Origin: Acidobacteriota bacterium
GTDB lineage: Bacteria > Acidobacteriota > Terriglobia > Acidiferrales > UBA7541
NCBI GenBank assembly: GCA_003161495.1
Contig: PMOP01000272.1
Span: forward strand, 1-5,714
Direction of reading: 5' to 3'
Length of the DNA: 5,714 bases
Part shown: positions 4,536-5,714 of the stretch, piece after piece
Layout: every line of letters starts with the position of its first letter
Numbering within the stretch: the first letter of the stretch is position 1
The notes under the pieces: model-generated
What the model saw: the letters and a program-made list of their open reading frames with translations, nothing else
The model's database searches: none
What the model was told of the DNA's origin: nothing
Program-made: the position numbers and the translations under genes

Positions 4536-5714
4536 CTAAGCTGCAGCAGGAAAAAACACGTGAAAGCGCGCGCCTCGCGGAGTGTTCTCTTCCAGGCGAA
4601 TCGTGCCGCGATGGTCGTCCACAATTTTCGCGACGATGGACAGGCCGAGACCGACTCCCTCTTTCTTTGAAGTGAAAAACGGATTGAAGATTTGCTCGCG
4701 CAATTCTGGCGGAACACCGGGACCGTTGTCTTCCACGAACACGGCAACGCCCGGTTCGCCATTCGAGATTTCCCGCTCAATCGCAATCCGCAACGTTTTC
4801 TCCGACGATCCCACCTGCGCCTGCATGGCTTGAAATGCGTTGGTGATCAGATTGACGAACACCTGTTCGCAGAGCTGAGAATCCACAGGAATTTCAGGCA
4901 AGCCCGCGGCGTACTGGCGCTCGATTCTCACGCCTGCATCCGGAAAAGACGCGGTGGCTGCTTCGATCGCGCGATCCACGATTTCAGGAATCCGCTCGGG
5001 ACGCAATTCGAGCTTCGATGGGCGCGCGAAATCCAGGAATCGCACGACGAGCGCGTTAAGCCGGTTCACCTCGGAGGAAATATATCCGGCCAGCTCGGCG
5101 ACCAGCGGCTCGGACGCGGCAACCTTACGGCTCAGCATGTCTGCCGAGCCTTTGATGACGCCAAGCGGGTTGCGAATTTCGTGCGCCAGGCCGGCGGAGA
5201 GTTGCCCGAGCGCGGCCAGGCGCTCCGCGCGCCGCGCCTCGGCTTCCGCGCGCCGCAACTGCCGGTTGGTCTCTTCCAGTTTGTCGGATAGGTCCTGCAA
5301 TCGCCGCACCTGCTGCCGGTTTTCCACAGCAAAGCGGTTGACCAGAATCGCCGCCACGTAAAAGAAAAGTACGCGAATGGCGAGGATTCCTTTTCCCTCG
5401 GGCGTCACGTCCACTTCCTGCAGCGCCGGGATCAAGAGCGACAGGTAGGCGAGCGAAGCAAAGGTGGTCCAAGCCAGCGCGGCGAACGTGCCGAAATAAA
5501 TCGCGGCGCTCACCACCGGCAAAAAGAATATCGGGTAGTAGCTGCTGTTGATTCCAAAGTCGCCGGTGTGGTCAAGCAGCAGAGTGGCCAGCAGGATCTT
5601 GAGCAGCACGCTGTAAGCGGGGCCGCGCTTTGGCAAGCGGGCCACCAGCCAGCCCTCAAAAAGCTGGCACACGAAGATCGCCAGGAGAATCAGTTGCTTA
5701 TGAATTTCGTCAAC
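4536..5714 (-). CDS. membrane-bound sensor histidine kinase, NtrB-like (5' end outside window)
   Basis: 392 visible residues. A GTG at 5672 is a possible start, but the frame stays open to the window edge and the GTG falls inside a hydrophobic helix (LILLAIFVCQLF), so the true start is probably outside. Counting from the edge, about five hydrophobic segments lie at 8-25, 34-47, 59-75, 77-96 and 110-126; the middle ones (YYPIFFLPVVSAAIYFG) recall the membrane input modules of KdpD-like kinases. A charged coiled coil (131-168) leads to the HisKA domain with LAHEIRNPLG, phosphorylated His178. The ATPase domain has the N box (Asn288, Asn292, NLITNAF), G1 (EDNGPGVP, 328-335), F box (IFNPFFTSKKEG) and G2 (GVGLGLS). 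All catalytic motifs are intact and the chain stops directly after this domain, with no receiver. It should autophosphorylate and pass phosphate to a response regulator, not seen here. No PAS or periplasmic domain is visible; the signal is unknown. Confidence 0.93.
   Translation of the reverse strand, partial: VDEIHKQLILLAIFVCQLFEGWLVARLPKRGPAYSVLLKILLATLLLDHTGDFGINSSYYPIFFLPVVSAAIYFGTFAALAWTTFASLAYLSLLIPALQEVDVTPEGKGILAIRVLFFYVAAILVNRFAVENRQQVRRLQDLSDKLEETNRQLRRAEAEARRAERLAALGQLSAGLAHEIRNPLGVIKGSADMLSRKVAASEPLVAELAGYISSEVNRLNALVVRFLDFARPSKLELRPERIPEIVDRAIEAATASFPDAGVRIERQYAAGLPEIPVDSQLCEQVFVNLITNAFQAMQAQVGSSEKTLRIAIEREISNGEPGVAVFVEDNGPGVPPELREQIFNPFFTSKKEGVGLGLSIVAKIVDDHRGTIRLEENTPRGARFHVFFPAAA

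Larger units (their letters stand above)
4466..4536. repeat. intergenic inverted repeat pair, copy B
   Basis: A perfect 23-base inverted repeat: left unit 4466-4488, right unit 4514-4536, with a 25-base centre. Both units match the right unit of copy A, including the internal hairpin GACGGGC-TTCA-GCCTGTC. The pair fills the gap between two convergent genes. Its right edge touches the TAG stop of the kinase gene (4538-4536), and the unit's own TAG follows in frame as a second stop. Confidence 0.9.

Noticed and set aside
3458..4536. Repeat pairs as a CRISPR array
   Set aside because: Only two loci, inverted rather than direct units, about 930 bases apart with a gene between them.

Overview
The window looks like a chromosomal fragment of a soil-type bacterium, most probably an acidobacterium. 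This is inferred from the gene mix: a LolA-like periplasmic protein, a quinohemoprotein dehydrogenase, a Tat-exported NIPSNAP protein and an NtrB-like kinase, in moderately GC-rich coding DNA dotted with short palindromic intergenic repeats. No marker gene fixes the taxonomy. There are no RNA genes, transposases, CRISPR arrays or phage genes.

Layout, left to right. (1) 1-468, +: 3' end of a gene for a probable periplasmic LolA/LolB-fold protein. (2) 511-1158, -: a secreted protein of unknown function, visibly AT-richer than its neighbours and convergent with gene 1. (3) 1159-1380: a divergent regulatory region with one candidate promoter per direction, each containing short palindromes. (4) 1381-3462, +: a 693-residue PQQ-dependent alcohol dehydrogenase fused to a C-terminal cytochrome c domain, with a lipoprotein signal peptide. 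It carries the Asp-Tyr-Asp signature that marks lanthanide-dependent members of the family. (5) 3458-3535: an inverted pair of short palindromic repeats whose left half overlaps the dehydrogenase stop codon and forms a textbook intrinsic terminator. (6) 3624-4433, +: a two-repeat NIPSNAP-family protein with a twin-arginine signal. (7) 4466-4536: a second, perfect copy of the inverted repeat pair, between convergent genes. (8) 4536-5714, -: a membrane-bound sensor histidine kinase, cut by the right edge.

Functionally, the dehydrogenase would oxidise an alcohol or aldehyde outside the cytoplasm and pass electrons from PQQ to its own heme c, then to the respiratory chain. The NIPSNAP protein is co-oriented and also exported, but a strong terminator separates the two, so a shared pathway is only possible. 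No PQQ biosynthesis gene, separate cytochrome or lanthanide-uptake gene is visible here.

The two most interesting points are the predicted lanthanide site in a lipid-anchored, heme-fused dehydrogenase, and the repeat family. The repeat combines a TAG, a 7-bp hairpin and a T-run in one small unit sitting exactly at gene ends.
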